From Cupriavidus pauculus (GTDB lineage: Bacteria; Pseudomonadota; Gammaproteobacteria; Burkholderiales; Burkholderiaceae): 64,000 bases of DNA. Positions 1-9,065 of this stretch are shown piece after piece. A program made the position numbers and the translations under genes. Every line of letters starts with the position of its first letter. The stretch's first letter is position 1. The notes under the pieces were generated by a model. That model was not told the DNA's origin. It made no database searches and saw only the letters and a program-made list of their open reading frames with translations. The stretch covers positions 124,001 through 188,000 of the forward strand of contig NZ_BPUO01000004.1 of the NCBI RefSeq assembly GCF_022179805.1, read 5' to 3'.

Positions 1-1
1 G

Positions 2-253
2 ATCAACGGGCGCAACGCGCTCACCTGGGAAGAAAAGTTTCGCTTCGACACCTGGTACGTGGATCACCAATCCTTCTGGCTGGATTTGAGGATCCTCTGG
101 CTCACGCCGGGCGTGGTCATGCGCCACCGTGGCATCAATGCCGCGGGGGACGTGACCGTGCCGACGTTCACAGGCAGTCCGGCGGTCGTCCAGCCCGCCC
201 CCAGCGCGCCCTCGTGCATACCGGAGGAAGAGATGCCGGTTCGCTCAACGTGA
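2..253 (+). CDS. Undecaprenyl-phosphate sugar phosphotransferase, C-terminal part
   Basis: The gene is cut by the window start; the last 83 codons are present. The frame reads INGRNALTWEEKF, then DTWYVDHQSFWLDLRIL, the conserved C-terminal block of the bacterial sugar transferase family (PF02397, WcaJ/GumD-like). These inner-membrane enzymes move a sugar-1-phosphate onto undecaprenyl phosphate to start exopolysaccharide repeat-unit synthesis. A proline- and alanine-rich tail of about 30 residues follows the conserved block. Its position ahead of an ATP-grasp gene and a convergent co-polymerase/kinase gene fits the end of an exopolysaccharide cluster. The sugar specificity cannot be read from this fragment. 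Confidence 0.85.
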   Translation: MNGRNALTWEEKFRFDTWYVDHQSFWLDLRILWLTPGVVMRHRGINAAGDVTVPTFTGSPAVVQPAPSAPSCIPEEEMPVRST

Positions 254-330
254 TGCGTCTTCATGCGGTATGTCGCATTTTCCCGTGACGTTCTGGCGGA
301 TACATCAGACTGGATGCAATCGGAGTGCAC

Positions 331-1404
331 ATGAATGTCCTGCTGACATGCGTAGGTAGAAGGCGCTATCTGGTCGAGTATTTCAAGTCGGAGCTGAATG
401 GCGCCGGCAAGGTACTCGGCGTGGACATGCAAGCCAATACGACAGCCGCGAGTGCGTGCGATGTATTCCTGACCGCGCCAAGCCTCCATGCCGAGCACTA
501 CATCGACTTCCTGCTCGACGTATGCAGGGAGCATCGGGTTTCGGCCATCCTGTCGCTGAATGACCTCGAACTGCCGCTCATCGCGGCGCACGCACAACGG
601 TTTCGCGAGATAGGTACGATACCCGTCATCTCGTCCAGCGAGGTCATCCGCCTATGCGCGGACAAGTTCCTGACAGCGCAGTTCGCCGAATCGATTGGGC
701 TGTCCACGCCGCGCAGCTATGCGACGCTGGACAGCGCGGAGTCTGCCATTGCGGCGGGCTCGGTGAATTTCCCCCTCGTGGTCAAACCCCGCTGGGGCAG
801 CGCAAGCTTTGGCATCTTCTTCGTCGAGGACCGAAACGAGCTTCGCTTTGCCCATGCCTACTGCCAGCGGATCTGGCAGCAATCGATCTTCGGAATGTTG
901 GGCCAGCCAGGTGAACAGGTGCTGATCCAGGAAATGATTTCGGGCCAGGAATACGGGATCGATATCTTCAATGATCTCCACGCGAACCTGGTCGGATTCG
1001 CGGTGCGCAAGAAACTGAGGATGCGGGCGGGAGAGACGGACCAGGCCATCACTGTCGAAGGCACGCCATTCCGCGAACTGGCCGCACGCATCAGCCGGGA
1101 GTTGCGACATATCGGCAACGTCGACTGCGATATGATCGAACGCGACGGACGCCACTACCTGCTGGAAATGAATCCAAGATTCGGCGGCGGCTATCCCTTT
1201 ACCCATATGGCCGGCGCCAACCTCGTACGGGTGCTGCTGAACTGCTTGCGTGGTGGGCAGCCAGCGCAGGAAGTCCGGTACCAGGCCGGTGTCGAACTGG
1301 CCAAGTGTGACTACCTGGTCAGGATGAATACGCCGAACGAGGCAGAAGCAACGCTGGCCGCGCCGCTCCAGTCGTTGATGGAAGGCGTGGCGGAAGGCCA
1401 GTGA
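331..1404 (+). CDS. ATP-grasp domain protein (carbamoyl-phosphate-synthase-large-chain-like)
   Basis: Protein of about 357 residues. The N-terminus MNVLLTCVGRRRYLVEYF is a Rossmann-like pre-ATP-grasp fold. The ATP-grasp core follows: FPLVVKPRWGSASFG (nucleotide-binding lysine and glycine loop), VLIQEMISGQEYGIDIF, and the metal-binding LLEMNPRFGGGYPF. ATP-grasp enzymes join a carboxylate to an amine or thiol through an acylphosphate. Such genes occur in polysaccharide clusters, where they may add amino acids to sugars; this role is inferred. ATG at 331 is chosen because CGGAG lies 5 nt upstream; a GTG at 325 is also in frame. It is about 80 bp downstream of the sugar transferase and co-directional. 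The substrate is unknown. Confidence 0.75.
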   Translation: MNVLLTCVGRRRYLVEYFKSELNGAGKVLGVDMQANTTAASACDVFLTAPSLHAEHYIDFLLDVCREHRVSAILSLNDLELPLIAAHAQRFREIGTIPVISSSEVIRLCADKFLTAQFAESIGLSTPRSYATLDSAESAIAAGSVNFPLVVKPRWGSASFGIFFVEDRNELRFAHAYCQRIWQQSIFGMLGQPGEQVLIQEMISGQEYGIDIFNDLHANLVGFAVRKKLRMRAGETDQAITVEGTPFRELAARISRELRHIGNVDCDMIERDGRHYLLEMNPRFGGGYPFTHMAGANLVRVLLNCLRGGQPAQEVRYQAGVELAKCDYLVRMNTPNEAEATLAAPLQSLMEGVAEGQ

Positions 1405-1503
1405 ACCGCCCCTGCCCCCAGTGATCCACCCCTCCCCCCACTGAATCGCCCCGCCCGCGTTGCCGGGCGGCAACGCGTACGCCGGCGGGCCGCCGGCTGT
1501 GCT

Positions 1504-3891
1504 TCAGGCCGCCTCGCCGGACCCGGTGCGCACGTGGGCGATCTGTCTGACTGACGTCGCCACCAAGGGCATGCCCAGGTAGGGATTCATGGTGCCGAAC
1601 TCCGCCTGGTTGCTGCGCTTCGGTGTGACGCCATTGAGGATGCCACCCGACAGATTGGCGTGCGCACGTGCCAGCCGCTTGAGCGATTCATCGACCTGGT
1701 CGGGCAACGTCGACCCTGCGCGCAGCACCATCAACGTGCCGCCGACCACGTTCGCGACGAGCGCGGCGTCGGCCACGGCCAGCACGGGCGGCGTATCGAT
1801 CAGTACCAGGTCAAAGCGGTCCGCGCAGGCCCGCACGCATTCCGCGAACGCCGGATGCATCAGCAGCTCCGACGGGTTCACCGGAGGCAGGCCAGCCGGC
1901 AGCACGGACAGGCCGTTGATCACGGTGCGCTGAACGGCCTCCGGCAACGCCACGCGACCGGCGAGCAGGTCGGCGAGGCCCACGTCGGTGGGCAGGTCGA
2001 ACCAGTTGCCCACCTTGCCGCGCCGCAGATCGGCATCGATCAGCAACACACGCTGGCCGGCTTCGGCAAACAGCACGGCAAGATTGACCGATGCGAACGT
2101 CTTGCCGGCGCCCGCCGTGGGACTCGTCACCGCCAGCACCCGTTGCGGCGCATCACGCAACATGAAATGCAGCGCCGCGCGCACGCTGCGCAACCCTTCC
2201 ACCGCCATCGAGTGCGGGGCATTGCGCGCCAGCAGGAACTGATCGTGCAAGCCAAGCCGCAGCAAGCGCTCGGCGCCATCGAGGTCATCCTGGCAGTTGA
2301 CGGCGAGTTCGTCCTGGTTGACGAGCGCGTGGCCGGGCGCGTGCGCCAGCAGCCCCGCGACCTTTTCCTGCACCGACTTCGCACGCGCACCGACAAGCTT
2401 CTCCAACTCCACCTGCTCCTGGCTGAACACGACGTCGCCAAGCATCGGCAGCCCGAGCCGCAGTTCGGCGTCGTTGGCGGAGCCCAGCGTGGGCCGGACG
2501 CGCTGGCGCATGGTCACGCAGGCCATCGCCAGGCAGAGCCCCATCAGCGCGCCTGCCGCGGTGGCAGGCCAGGGGCCCAGGCCCACGGGGCGCACCGGCA
2601 CCAGCGCGCTGTCCAGCACCCGCACCAGTCCCACGCGATCGAGCTGCACCAGCGACAGTTGCTCCAACTTGTTGCGCAACGTCATGTACATGTCTTCGGC
2701 GACCTTCACGTCGCGCGTCAGCGCCACCGATTCCCGCTCGGTCGCGGAAATGTTCTGGTAGCGCGAATCCATGTCCTTGCGCTCGCGCACCAGTTGCTGG
2801 ATCTGGTTGTCGACCGTCTTGACCTCGTTCGCTTCCTCGGTGAACCGTTGCAGCAGCCGCGTGCGTTCCAGCTTCAGCAACGCGATCTGGCGCTGGTAGT
2901 CCATGCTGCCAGACAGGTACGACTGCGCATCCTGTGTCGGTGCCATGGAACCCGCCTTCGAGCGGTAGCGCGTCAATGCGGCCTCGGCGCGCTCCAGTTC
3001 CCCTTTGACGCGCGGGATCTCGTTGCCCAGGAAGGCCAGCGTCGTCGCCGTATCGTCGCGCCGCTGCGTGGCCTGGTTGCCGATGAACGACTCGGTGATG
3101 CCATTGACCAGCGCGGCAGCGGCCGTTCGGTCGGCGGTCCGCCACGAGATGCTCACCGTGTTCGCATCGCCGGGCTGCATCTCGACGCGCAGCCCGTTGG
3201 CCACGTCGCTGATCGTCTGCACCAGGTCGTGGCGCGTGAGCATGAAGCGCGTGCCGGGCCGGGCGTCAATGCGCGACACCATCAGCGCCACGCCGTTCGC
3301 CTCCGCCCGCGTGCCCACATGGCCATCTAGCAGTTCGCTGTCGCGGTCGTAGAGCCGGTACCCGTTGTCGGGCAGGACCTCCAGCGTCAGCGGCACGTTG
3401 AGCAGGCGTTCAGGCACCGAGAGCTTGTCCACCTCGATCTTTTCGCCTCCCCACGCGTACCCGAGGCTTTGCGGCCACGGGGCACCCACGCTGCCGGGAT
3501 TGGCTAAACGCGCGACCAGCCCGCCGATCAGCGGCGCGCGCAAGGGCTGCGCCGTGACATCGAGACCCAGCCGCTCCACGACGGGGGCCACCACGGTGCG
3601 GCTGCTCAGCATGGCGACATCGAGCGGCACGGTGGGGGCCTGCATGGCCCCGGCGGCGTTGCGTGCCTGCGCCGCGCCTTCGCGCGGCTGCAGCACCTGG
3701 ACCAGCGCGCTCGCACTGTACACCGGCGGCTGCGAAACCGCGCACATCCAGGCCACCACCGCGCCCACCAGGCCGGCACCCAGGATCCACCCGGCGTGGT
3801 CCACCATGGCACGTCGCATCTCGCCGCCAGCCGCAGGCATTGCTGCATCGACCGTTCCGGCTCCGGTTGCAAAAAATGGCATCTTGCTCAC
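1504..3891 (-). CDS. Exopolysaccharide co-polymerase / BY-kinase-like protein (Wzc/GumC/EpsB family)
   Basis: An inner-membrane chain-length and export regulator. The N-terminal part has a membrane segment (HAGWILGAGLVGAVVAW) and a Wzz domain. Long coiled-coil stretches follow, then a second membrane segment (PWPATAAGALMGLCLAMACV), then a cytoplasmic ATPase. The ATPase has Walker A SPTAGAGKT, Walker A' VLLIDADLR and Walker B FDLVLIDTPPV, as in bacterial tyrosine kinases. The tail (MNPYLGMPLV...) has a single tyrosine instead of the usual cluster, so autophosphorylation may be reduced or absent. GTG at 3891 is preferred (GGGGG 5 nt upstream); the frame is open to a GTG at 3966. It converges on the ATP-grasp gene. 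Confidence 0.85.
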   Translation of the reverse strand: MSKMPFFATGAGTVDAAMPAAGGEMRRAMVDHAGWILGAGLVGAVVAWMCAVSQPPVYSASALVQVLQPREGAAQARNAAGAMQAPTVPLDVAMLSSRTVVAPVVERLGLDVTAQPLRAPLIGGLVARLANPGSVGAPWPQSLGYAWGGEKIEVDKLSVPERLLNVPLTLEVLPDNGYRLYDRDSELLDGHVGTRAEANGVALMVSRIDARPGTRFMLTRHDLVQTISDVANGLRVEMQPGDANTVSISWRTADRTAAAALVNGITESFIGNQATQRRDDTATTLAFLGNEIPRVKGELERAEAALTRYRSKAGSMAPTQDAQSYLSGSMDYQRQIALLKLERTRLLQRFTEEANEVKTVDNQIQQLVRERKDMDSRYQNISATERESVALTRDVKVAEDMYMTLRNKLEQLSLVQLDRVGLVRVLDSALVPVRPVGLGPWPATAAGALMGLCLAMACVTMRQRVRPTLGSANDAELRLGLPMLGDVVFSQEQVELEKLVGARAKSVQEKVAGLLAHAPGHALVNQDELAVNCQDDLDGAERLLRLGLHDQFLLARNAPHSMAVEGLRSVRAALHFMLRDAPQRVLAVTSPTAGAGKTFASVNLAVLFAEAGQRVLLIDADLRRGKVGNWFDLPTDVGLADLLAGRVALPEAVQRTVINGLSVLPAGLPPVNPSELLMHPAFAECVRACADRFDLVLIDTPPVLAVADAALVANVVGGTLMVLRAGSTLPDQVDESLKRLARAHANLSGGILNGVTPKRSNQAEFGTMNPYLGMPLVATSVRQIAHVRTGSGEAA

Positions 3892-4265
3892 AACGTCCCC
3901 CTTGACTCCGAATACGGCCATGTCCCTGCGGGCGCGGCTTGCCTGGTTGAGCCAGTTGTCATGCACGGGGCCCTATGCGCGGCGCTCTCATCATGCTTCC
4001 TGGTGCCTGCGTGCCGGTATGCGCTACGAACGCGTTTGCACACGCCGGCCAGCGTGGATGTGGCCAGTGTAGGGATCCGGATGAAAACGATTCTGTTCGA
4101 TTCCGCACACGTTGCCCGCCGGGCCGTGGTCGTGGCCGGACGACGGCCAATCTGTTGGAAAGCGTACCGAACTGCCGCGCCGGAACGGCTCCAATGCTGA
4201 TGGACACGCACGCGCATGGCCGGCCGGCTCCCCGCCGCCTGCCATCCCAACCCGGAGGAAACGAG
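3892..4265. other. Divergent intergenic region, polysaccharide kinase / DUF1839
   Basis: This 374-bp stretch separates two divergently transcribed genes and should hold both promoters. A long in-frame extension of the rightward gene is open here, but it lacks a good ribosome-binding site. No operator or RNA gene was recognised. Confidence 0.4.
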
Positions 4266-5291
4266 ATGGAGCAATGCACAGCGGATGCCCTGGCACCCAC
4301 GCAGACCGTACGGCCCGTGGTGGCGCCGCAGCGCCTGCTGCACGGCGAGGCGTCGATCTGGCAGGAAACGAACTGCTACATGGACCTCTGGATCGAGCTG
4401 CTGTATGGCTGGCACCTCGACCCGCGCGCAGCACTGCCGTTCACCGTGACGCAGGACTATGAAGGCGACCATTTCACTTTCTTCAAATACCCGCAGGCCG
4501 ATCTGGAACAGCTGTATGGAACGGTGGTGCAGGAAAGTGCCATCTATGACACGCTGGAAGCACACGTCGCGGAGCAGGTGCGACGCGGCCACACGATGCT
4601 GGTGGAGATGGACAGCTTCTACCTGCCCGATACGGGTAACACGACCTATCGCACGAGCCACGTGAAGACCACGATCGCGGTCGTCCAGATCGATCCGGCG
4701 GCGCAGACGATGTCCTACTACCACAACTCCGGGCACTACACCGTCGACGGCGAGGATTACCGGGGCCTGATGCGGCTCACGCCCGAACTCAGCACCAACG
4801 GCAACATCCTGTTTCCGTACGTCGAGTGCGCGAAGCGCGTGCGCGCGCCGCTGCAGGGCCGCGAACTGGCCCATACGGTTGCACAGCTGATGCGCTATCA
4901 CCTCGGCCGGCGCCCGGCGCAGAACCCCATCACGCGCTGGCGTACCGAGTTCCCGGCGCAGGTCGACGCCATCCTTGCGCGCGGCGATGCCTACTTCCAT
5001 CACTACGGATTCAACCTGCCACGCCAGCTGGGCGCCAACTTCGAGATGCTTCATCACTGCCTGAACTGGCTCGGCGAACACGGCCATCCGGTGCCGCCGG
5101 CCATCGGCGAGGCGGCCAGCAGAATCGCAACCGAATGCAAGGTGCTCCAGTTCCGCCTGGCGCGCGCCGTGGCACGCCAGCGCGCCGATGCCTGCACCGA
5201 GTGCCTGGACAACCTGGAGGCCGCCTACGGCACCGCGCTCGCGGGCCTGGTCTCGTCGTTCGGTAGCATCGAACCGGCACATGGCGAATAG
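4266..5291 (+). CDS. DUF1839 family protein, paralogue 1
   Basis: Protein of 341 residues of the DUF1839 family (PF08893). ATG at 4266 follows GGAGGA with good spacing; the frame is open upstream, but that extension looks non-coding. Recognisable blocks are ETNCYMDLWIELLYGW, LPFTVTQDYEGDHFTFFKYP, LEQLYGTVVQE, MSYYHNSGHYTVDG and a C-terminal LRQLGANFEML-like helix. The paralogue at 9062-10048 (minus strand) shares these blocks (SNRHIDLWVELLHGWEFEP, LPFTVTLDFEGDQFT, VGYYHHDGYHTASGDDY). DUF1839 genes commonly travel with amino acid:[carrier protein] ligases, and the function is unknown. This copy stands alone beside the exopolysaccharide genes. Confidence 0.8.
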   Translation: MEQCTADALAPTQTVRPVVAPQRLLHGEASIWQETNCYMDLWIELLYGWHLDPRAALPFTVTQDYEGDHFTFFKYPQADLEQLYGTVVQESAIYDTLEAHVAEQVRRGHTMLVEMDSFYLPDTGNTTYRTSHVKTTIAVVQIDPAAQTMSYYHNSGHYTVDGEDYRGLMRLTPELSTNGNILFPYVECAKRVRAPLQGRELAHTVAQLMRYHLGRRPAQNPITRWRTEFPAQVDAILARGDAYFHHYGFNLPRQLGANFEMLHHCLNWLGEHGHPVPPAIGEAASRIATECKVLQFRLARAVARQRADACTECLDNLEAAYGTALAGLVSSFGSIEPAHGE

Positions 5292-5375
5292 GCGTCGCTC
5301 GCGAAGCGCGCCCCGGAACCCCGCCTGACGGCGGGTGGCATGCGGGGCGTGCTGCATGGCGCCAATGCCGGCCGG

Positions 5376-6104
5376 TCAGGCGTGCGCCAGGGTCAGTGCT
5401 GGCAGCAGGCGGTCATACTCGCGTTTGACGAGCTTGTAGCATTCGCATGAATGCTCCTCCAGTCCGCAGCGGTCCAGCACGGTGATGTGGCCGCGGCTGT
5501 GATGGATCAGGCCCAGGTCTTCCAGCTTGCCGGCGGCTTCCGTCACCCCTTCGCGACGCACACCCAGCATGTTGGCAATCACCTGTTGCGTGATCACGAG
5601 TTCGTTGCTGGCGATACGGTCAATGGCCAGCAACAGCCAACGGCACAACTGCTTGTTCAGCGAGTGGTGACGGTTGCAGGCGGCGGTCTGGGCAATCTGC
5701 GTCAGCACGGCCTGCACATAGAGCAGCGTCATGCGCTGCAGCGTGGGCAGTTGCGTCAGCTCGGCACGCAGCGCACGGGCCGGGATGCGGTACGCAAACC
5801 CAGGGCTTCGCACTTCCACGCGGCTGGGCATGGTGTCGCCACCCGTCACCACGGGTATGCCAACCAGGCCTTCGTTGCCCACGGCGGCGAATTCCACCGT
5901 GGCGCCGTCCTCGAGCAAGGAGAGCAGCGACACCACCGACGTGGTGGGAAAGTACACGTGCACGATGCGCTGGCCCGAATCGGTCAGCAATTCCCCTGCA
6001 CGCAGGCGGACGAGCTCGAAGTGTCGCGACAACACTTCCCATTCATGGCGTGGCAACGCGTTGAGCAGATGATTGACATGCAGGTCCGACCGATGCGTGA
6101 TCAT
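5376..6104 (-). CDS. Crp/Fnr family transcriptional regulator
   Basis: Protein of 242 residues. The N-terminal cyclic-nucleotide-binding-like beta barrel (about residues 15-145) includes ELLTDSGQRIVHVYFPTTSVVSLL and GNEGLVGIPVVTGG. The C-terminal winged helix is LVITQQVIANMLGVRREGVTEAAGKL. It lacks the cysteine set of true Fnr proteins and resembles the small Crp-like regulators common in Burkholderiales and rhizobia. ATG at 6104 has GGAGAGGG just upstream; the frame is open further upstream but without signal. It converges on DUF1839 paralogue 1. Target genes are not known. Confidence 0.85.
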   Translation of the reverse strand: MITHRSDLHVNHLLNALPRHEWEVLSRHFELVRLRAGELLTDSGQRIVHVYFPTTSVVSLLSLLEDGATVEFAAVGNEGLVGIPVVTGGDTMPSRVEVRSPGFAYRIPARALRAELTQLPTLQRMTLLYVQAVLTQIAQTAACNRHHSLNKQLCRWLLLAIDRIASNELVITQQVIANMLGVRREGVTEAAGKLEDLGLIHHSRGHITVLDRCGLEEHSCECYKLVKREYDRLLPALTLAHA

Positions 6105-6494
6105 TTTTTTTCCCTCTCCGTATGACCGGAGCGACATCGGTACGCGCACGCAGGCAACGCCTGCGAGACGTGTGACCCGACTTCGCCGCTCCACCCTCTA
6201 TCAGCTAGCTTGCTGGCGAATGTCTGGCAGCCTTGGCGGCTGCCACCCGTAAAACCTGCCGGAGCCGTTGCACCCCGGAATTGCTTTGTTGTTGACTGTA
6301 TTAAGTGCCATGGCGCACAGAACCGACAGTAGGCAGACGGATAGGTCAGGCCGTAATGCTTTGGTAGGTTGGATGTAGGAATTCGGAGGAGGGAGACGCG
6401 GGCGCGGCGGGGCAGGCACACCGGCCATAAGGTGGAGGGATATGTGACCTGCCGCGCCAGCCGTGGCATAGCGGGCAGGTGTAGATCGACCGCT
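6105..6494. other. Intergenic region upstream of the Crp/Fnr gene
   Basis: About 390 bp between the end of the glycosidase operon and the Crp/Fnr gene, both on the minus strand. It should contain the regulator's promoter. Overlapping open frames here have no recognisable protein features. Confidence 0.4.
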
Positions 6495-9065
6495 TCAGCC
6501 GTCGTAATTGACCGACCGATCGGCGTTCAGGGCGGATACCTCGCCCGAAGGGATGGCGCCGGTACCGGCTCCACCCACGGCATCGTGCATCAGGCGGATG
6601 CGGCGCGATTCGCCCGGCCCGAGATGGAACCAGTCAACCTCGGGCAGGTACGCGTGGTCGTCGATATGCACCCAGCGCGCGAAGCGCTGCGCCGTCACCG
6701 TGAGCCACCAGACACCGTCTTCACATGCCACGCCGGCACGCAGGCCCGGATCGCGCAGGGCATCCGCGCGCCGGTCCGGCAGATAGACGGACTGGCTGAG
6801 CAACCGGTTGCCTGCCTTGTCGGGGGGGCTGTCCGGCGGCAGGTCATGCAGCGTCGCCAGTACCACGTCGTGCGCGGGCGGACCGAAGCGGTACGCGTAT
6901 GTGAAGTCGAAGAAGTGGTCGAGCAGCTCCGCTGCCACCAGCCGCCGCGATTCGCGCGGCGCCAGCGTCAGCGTCAGCGTGGCGTGGCTGGCCACGGCCT
7001 CGCCGTCGCGCAGGCAGCGCAGCGTCAGTTGCACGGTGCGAGGCACGGCGGTTTCATTGATCACGTGAACGTGCAGCCCGTTCAACCCCTCGTCCGTCAG
7101 GATGACTTGCAGCGGCAGCCAGACCTGGCGCAACGCGTGCCACGCCGATTTCGGCCGTGCCTGCGCGTCGACGATGCCCCACCCGGGGCCTGGCAACAGG
7201 TCCTGCAGCTGCCAGACCAGGCCGCCCTGGCAGGTGGAACCGATGCGCCGCCATTCGCCGAATACCTCGGTCATGATCTCGGCCACCACGGCGCGCGACA
7301 GCGCCAGGTAGCGCGCCGGGCGTTCATAGCGCAAGCGCGGCGGGTCGACATCGTAGAGTGCGCGCAGGTAGAAGTCGCGAATGTCCTCGAAATCCCACGC
7401 CGCACCAGCATCGCGCGGCACGCGCGCCTTCCAGCGCGGGTCGTGCAGCGGTTGCGACAGGCCGGCTTCGCGCAGCGTGCGCGCGCAGGGTACGTTGGCA
7501 AAGGCCAGGCATTCGGAGGTGAACCGCACGTTGGCCAGCCGCGCGTCGGACAGCGGTCGCTGGTAGGCGCCCACGCCGTAGTAGTGCGTGACGCCCGTGT
7601 CGGGCTGGAACGGCCATGCGCCCTCGCTGGGCGAGTTGCGCACATAGACCACATCGGGACGATGCTCGGCGACCAGCGCGGGGATCAAGGTATCGAACAG
7701 CGGCTGGCGCCACGCACCGCGCGGCGCGCCCATCATTGCCGCCTGCTGCTCCGCTTCGCTGCCGCCGCACAGAACCGCCAGGCTCGCGTGCGCGCGTGTC
7801 GATGTCAGCCATTGCGACACCTCGCGCCGCGCATCGTCCATCAGCACGGCATTGGCGCCAGACGCGTCGCCGTAGTCGAAATTCGCGAACATGAAGTCCT
7901 GCCACACCAGCAGGCCCAGCGCGTCGCATTGGCGATAGAACGCCTCGCCCGGATAGCAGGTCACGCCGCTCACGCGCACCATGTTCGCACCGGCATCGCG
8001 TGCCAGCCGCAGCCAACGCGCCACGGCTTCGTCGGTGTCGGCCAGGCCAGGCAGGTCGTGGCTCGATACGCAGGCGCCACGGCAGAACACACGCTCGCCG
8101 TTCACGCGCAAGGCGAAAGCGCCGGCGTCGCCCTCGCGATCCTCGGTGATCGTGCGGAACCCGACATGGCCACAGGCCAGCACATGGCCGCCAACGCTGG
8201 CGTCGATGTGATAGAGCGCCGGATCGCCATGCGTATGCGGCCACCAGCGTTGTGCATTGGGGATGCGCAGCGTGCCGGCCAGCGTTTGCGGGCCGATGCG
8301 GCGCAGTTCGCCATGCCACACGGCGTGCTCGGGGCCGATCGCCGAGAACGCACCATGTGCCGGCGCCGGCCCCGGATAGTGCAGGGTTGCCTCGACGATG
8401 CCATCGCTGCCTTCGATACGGCTCGACAACTGCGTGCGGACACCGTGCGTGGGATCGTTGCCCGCAGGATCGAGCAGCTCGATATCGCGCCACGGCCCGA
8501 CCGCGTGCACGGGCGGGCACCAGCCGGGCATATGCCCGAGTAGCGTGGTGCGTACGGTCCGCAGCGTGGGCGGCTGGATCATGCGGGGTTTCCAGCGGAC
8601 GGGGCCGCGCTGCGTGCGTAGCCACGGATGCAGCGCGCGAAAGCACAGATGCAGCACGTTGTCCGCGCCCGCCAGCTCCACTGCCACCTGGTGTGCCGCA
8701 AACATGTGATGCGTGGTGAGTACCCGCACGCCGTTGAGCCAGACTTCGGCAATCGTGGCCAGGCCGTTGAAGCGCAGCAGCCGGCGTCCGCTGCCGGAGA
8801 AATGCAGCCGGTACCAGTAGTCGTGCTGGTGCAGGGGCGGCGGCGCGGTATCGTCCCAGCGCCCGGCCGCGCGTAGTGCACTGGCCACGGTTCCCGGCAC
8901 TGGCGCCGGCAGCCAGTGGCCGGTCTCGGACAGCTCCCCCGGATGCGCAGCGGCATTCGCGAAGGTTTCAAGCAGGGACCAATCCCCTTCGAGCCGCGAA
9001 GGCCCCACGGCCACCCCGGGTTGAAGGATGGGCAGCAGTGTCGGTTCCGGATCCCGTGCAGTCAT
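6495..9065 (-). CDS. Glycoside hydrolase family 2 protein (beta-mannosidase-like)
   Basis: Protein of 856 residues with GH2 architecture. A jelly-roll sugar-binding domain comes first (DYWYRLHFSG, LLRFNGLATIAEVWLNG), then an immunoglobulin-like domain, then a TIM barrel (RVFCRGACVSSHDLPG, GANMVRVSGVTCYPG, LGLLVWQDFMFANFDYG). Candidate catalytic glutamates are E437 in CGGSEAEQQ (acid/base) and E518 in FTSECLAF (nucleophile), placed as in beta-mannosidases. There is no obvious signal peptide, so it probably acts in the cytoplasm. Its ATG overlaps the preceding DUF1839 stop by 4 nt (ATGA), which implies translational coupling. It is the last gene of the carrier-protein operon; the glycoside substrate is unknown. 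Confidence 0.82.
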   Translation of the reverse strand: MTARDPEPTLLPILQPGVAVGPSRLEGDWSLLETFANAAAHPGELSETGHWLPAPVPGTVASALRAAGRWDDTAPPPLHQHDYWYRLHFSGSGRRLLRFNGLATIAEVWLNGVRVLTTHHMFAAHQVAVELAGADNVLHLCFRALHPWLRTQRGPVRWKPRMIQPPTLRTVRTTLLGHMPGWCPPVHAVGPWRDIELLDPAGNDPTHGVRTQLSSRIEGSDGIVEATLHYPGPAPAHGAFSAIGPEHAVWHGELRRIGPQTLAGTLRIPNAQRWWPHTHGDPALYHIDASVGGHVLACGHVGFRTITEDREGDAGAFALRVNGERVFCRGACVSSHDLPGLADTDEAVARWLRLARDAGANMVRVSGVTCYPGEAFYRQCDALGLLVWQDFMFANFDYGDASGANAVLMDDARREVSQWLTSTRAHASLAVLCGGSEAEQQAAMMGAPRGAWRQPLFDTLIPALVAEHRPDVVYVRNSPSEGAWPFQPDTGVTHYYGVGAYQRPLSDARLANVRFTSECLAFANVPCARTLREAGLSQPLHDPRWKARVPRDAGAAWDFEDIRDFYLRALYDVDPPRLRYERPARYLALSRAVVAEIMTEVFGEWRRIGSTCQGGLVWQLQDLLPGPGWGIVDAQARPKSAWHALRQVWLPLQVILTDEGLNGLHVHVINETAVPRTVQLTLRCLRDGEAVASHATLTLTLAPRESRRLVAAELLDHFFDFTYAYRFGPPAHDVVLATLHDLPPDSPPDKAGNRLLSQSVYLPDRRADALRDPGLRAGVACEDGVWWLTVTAQRFARWVHIDDHAYLPEVDWFHLGPGESRRIRLMHDAVGGAGTGAIPSGEVSALNADRSVNYDG

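Noticed and set aside
3975..4265. Long N-terminal extension of DUF1839 paralogue 1
   Set aside because: The family start and a strong GGAGGA ribosome-binding site place the start at 4266.
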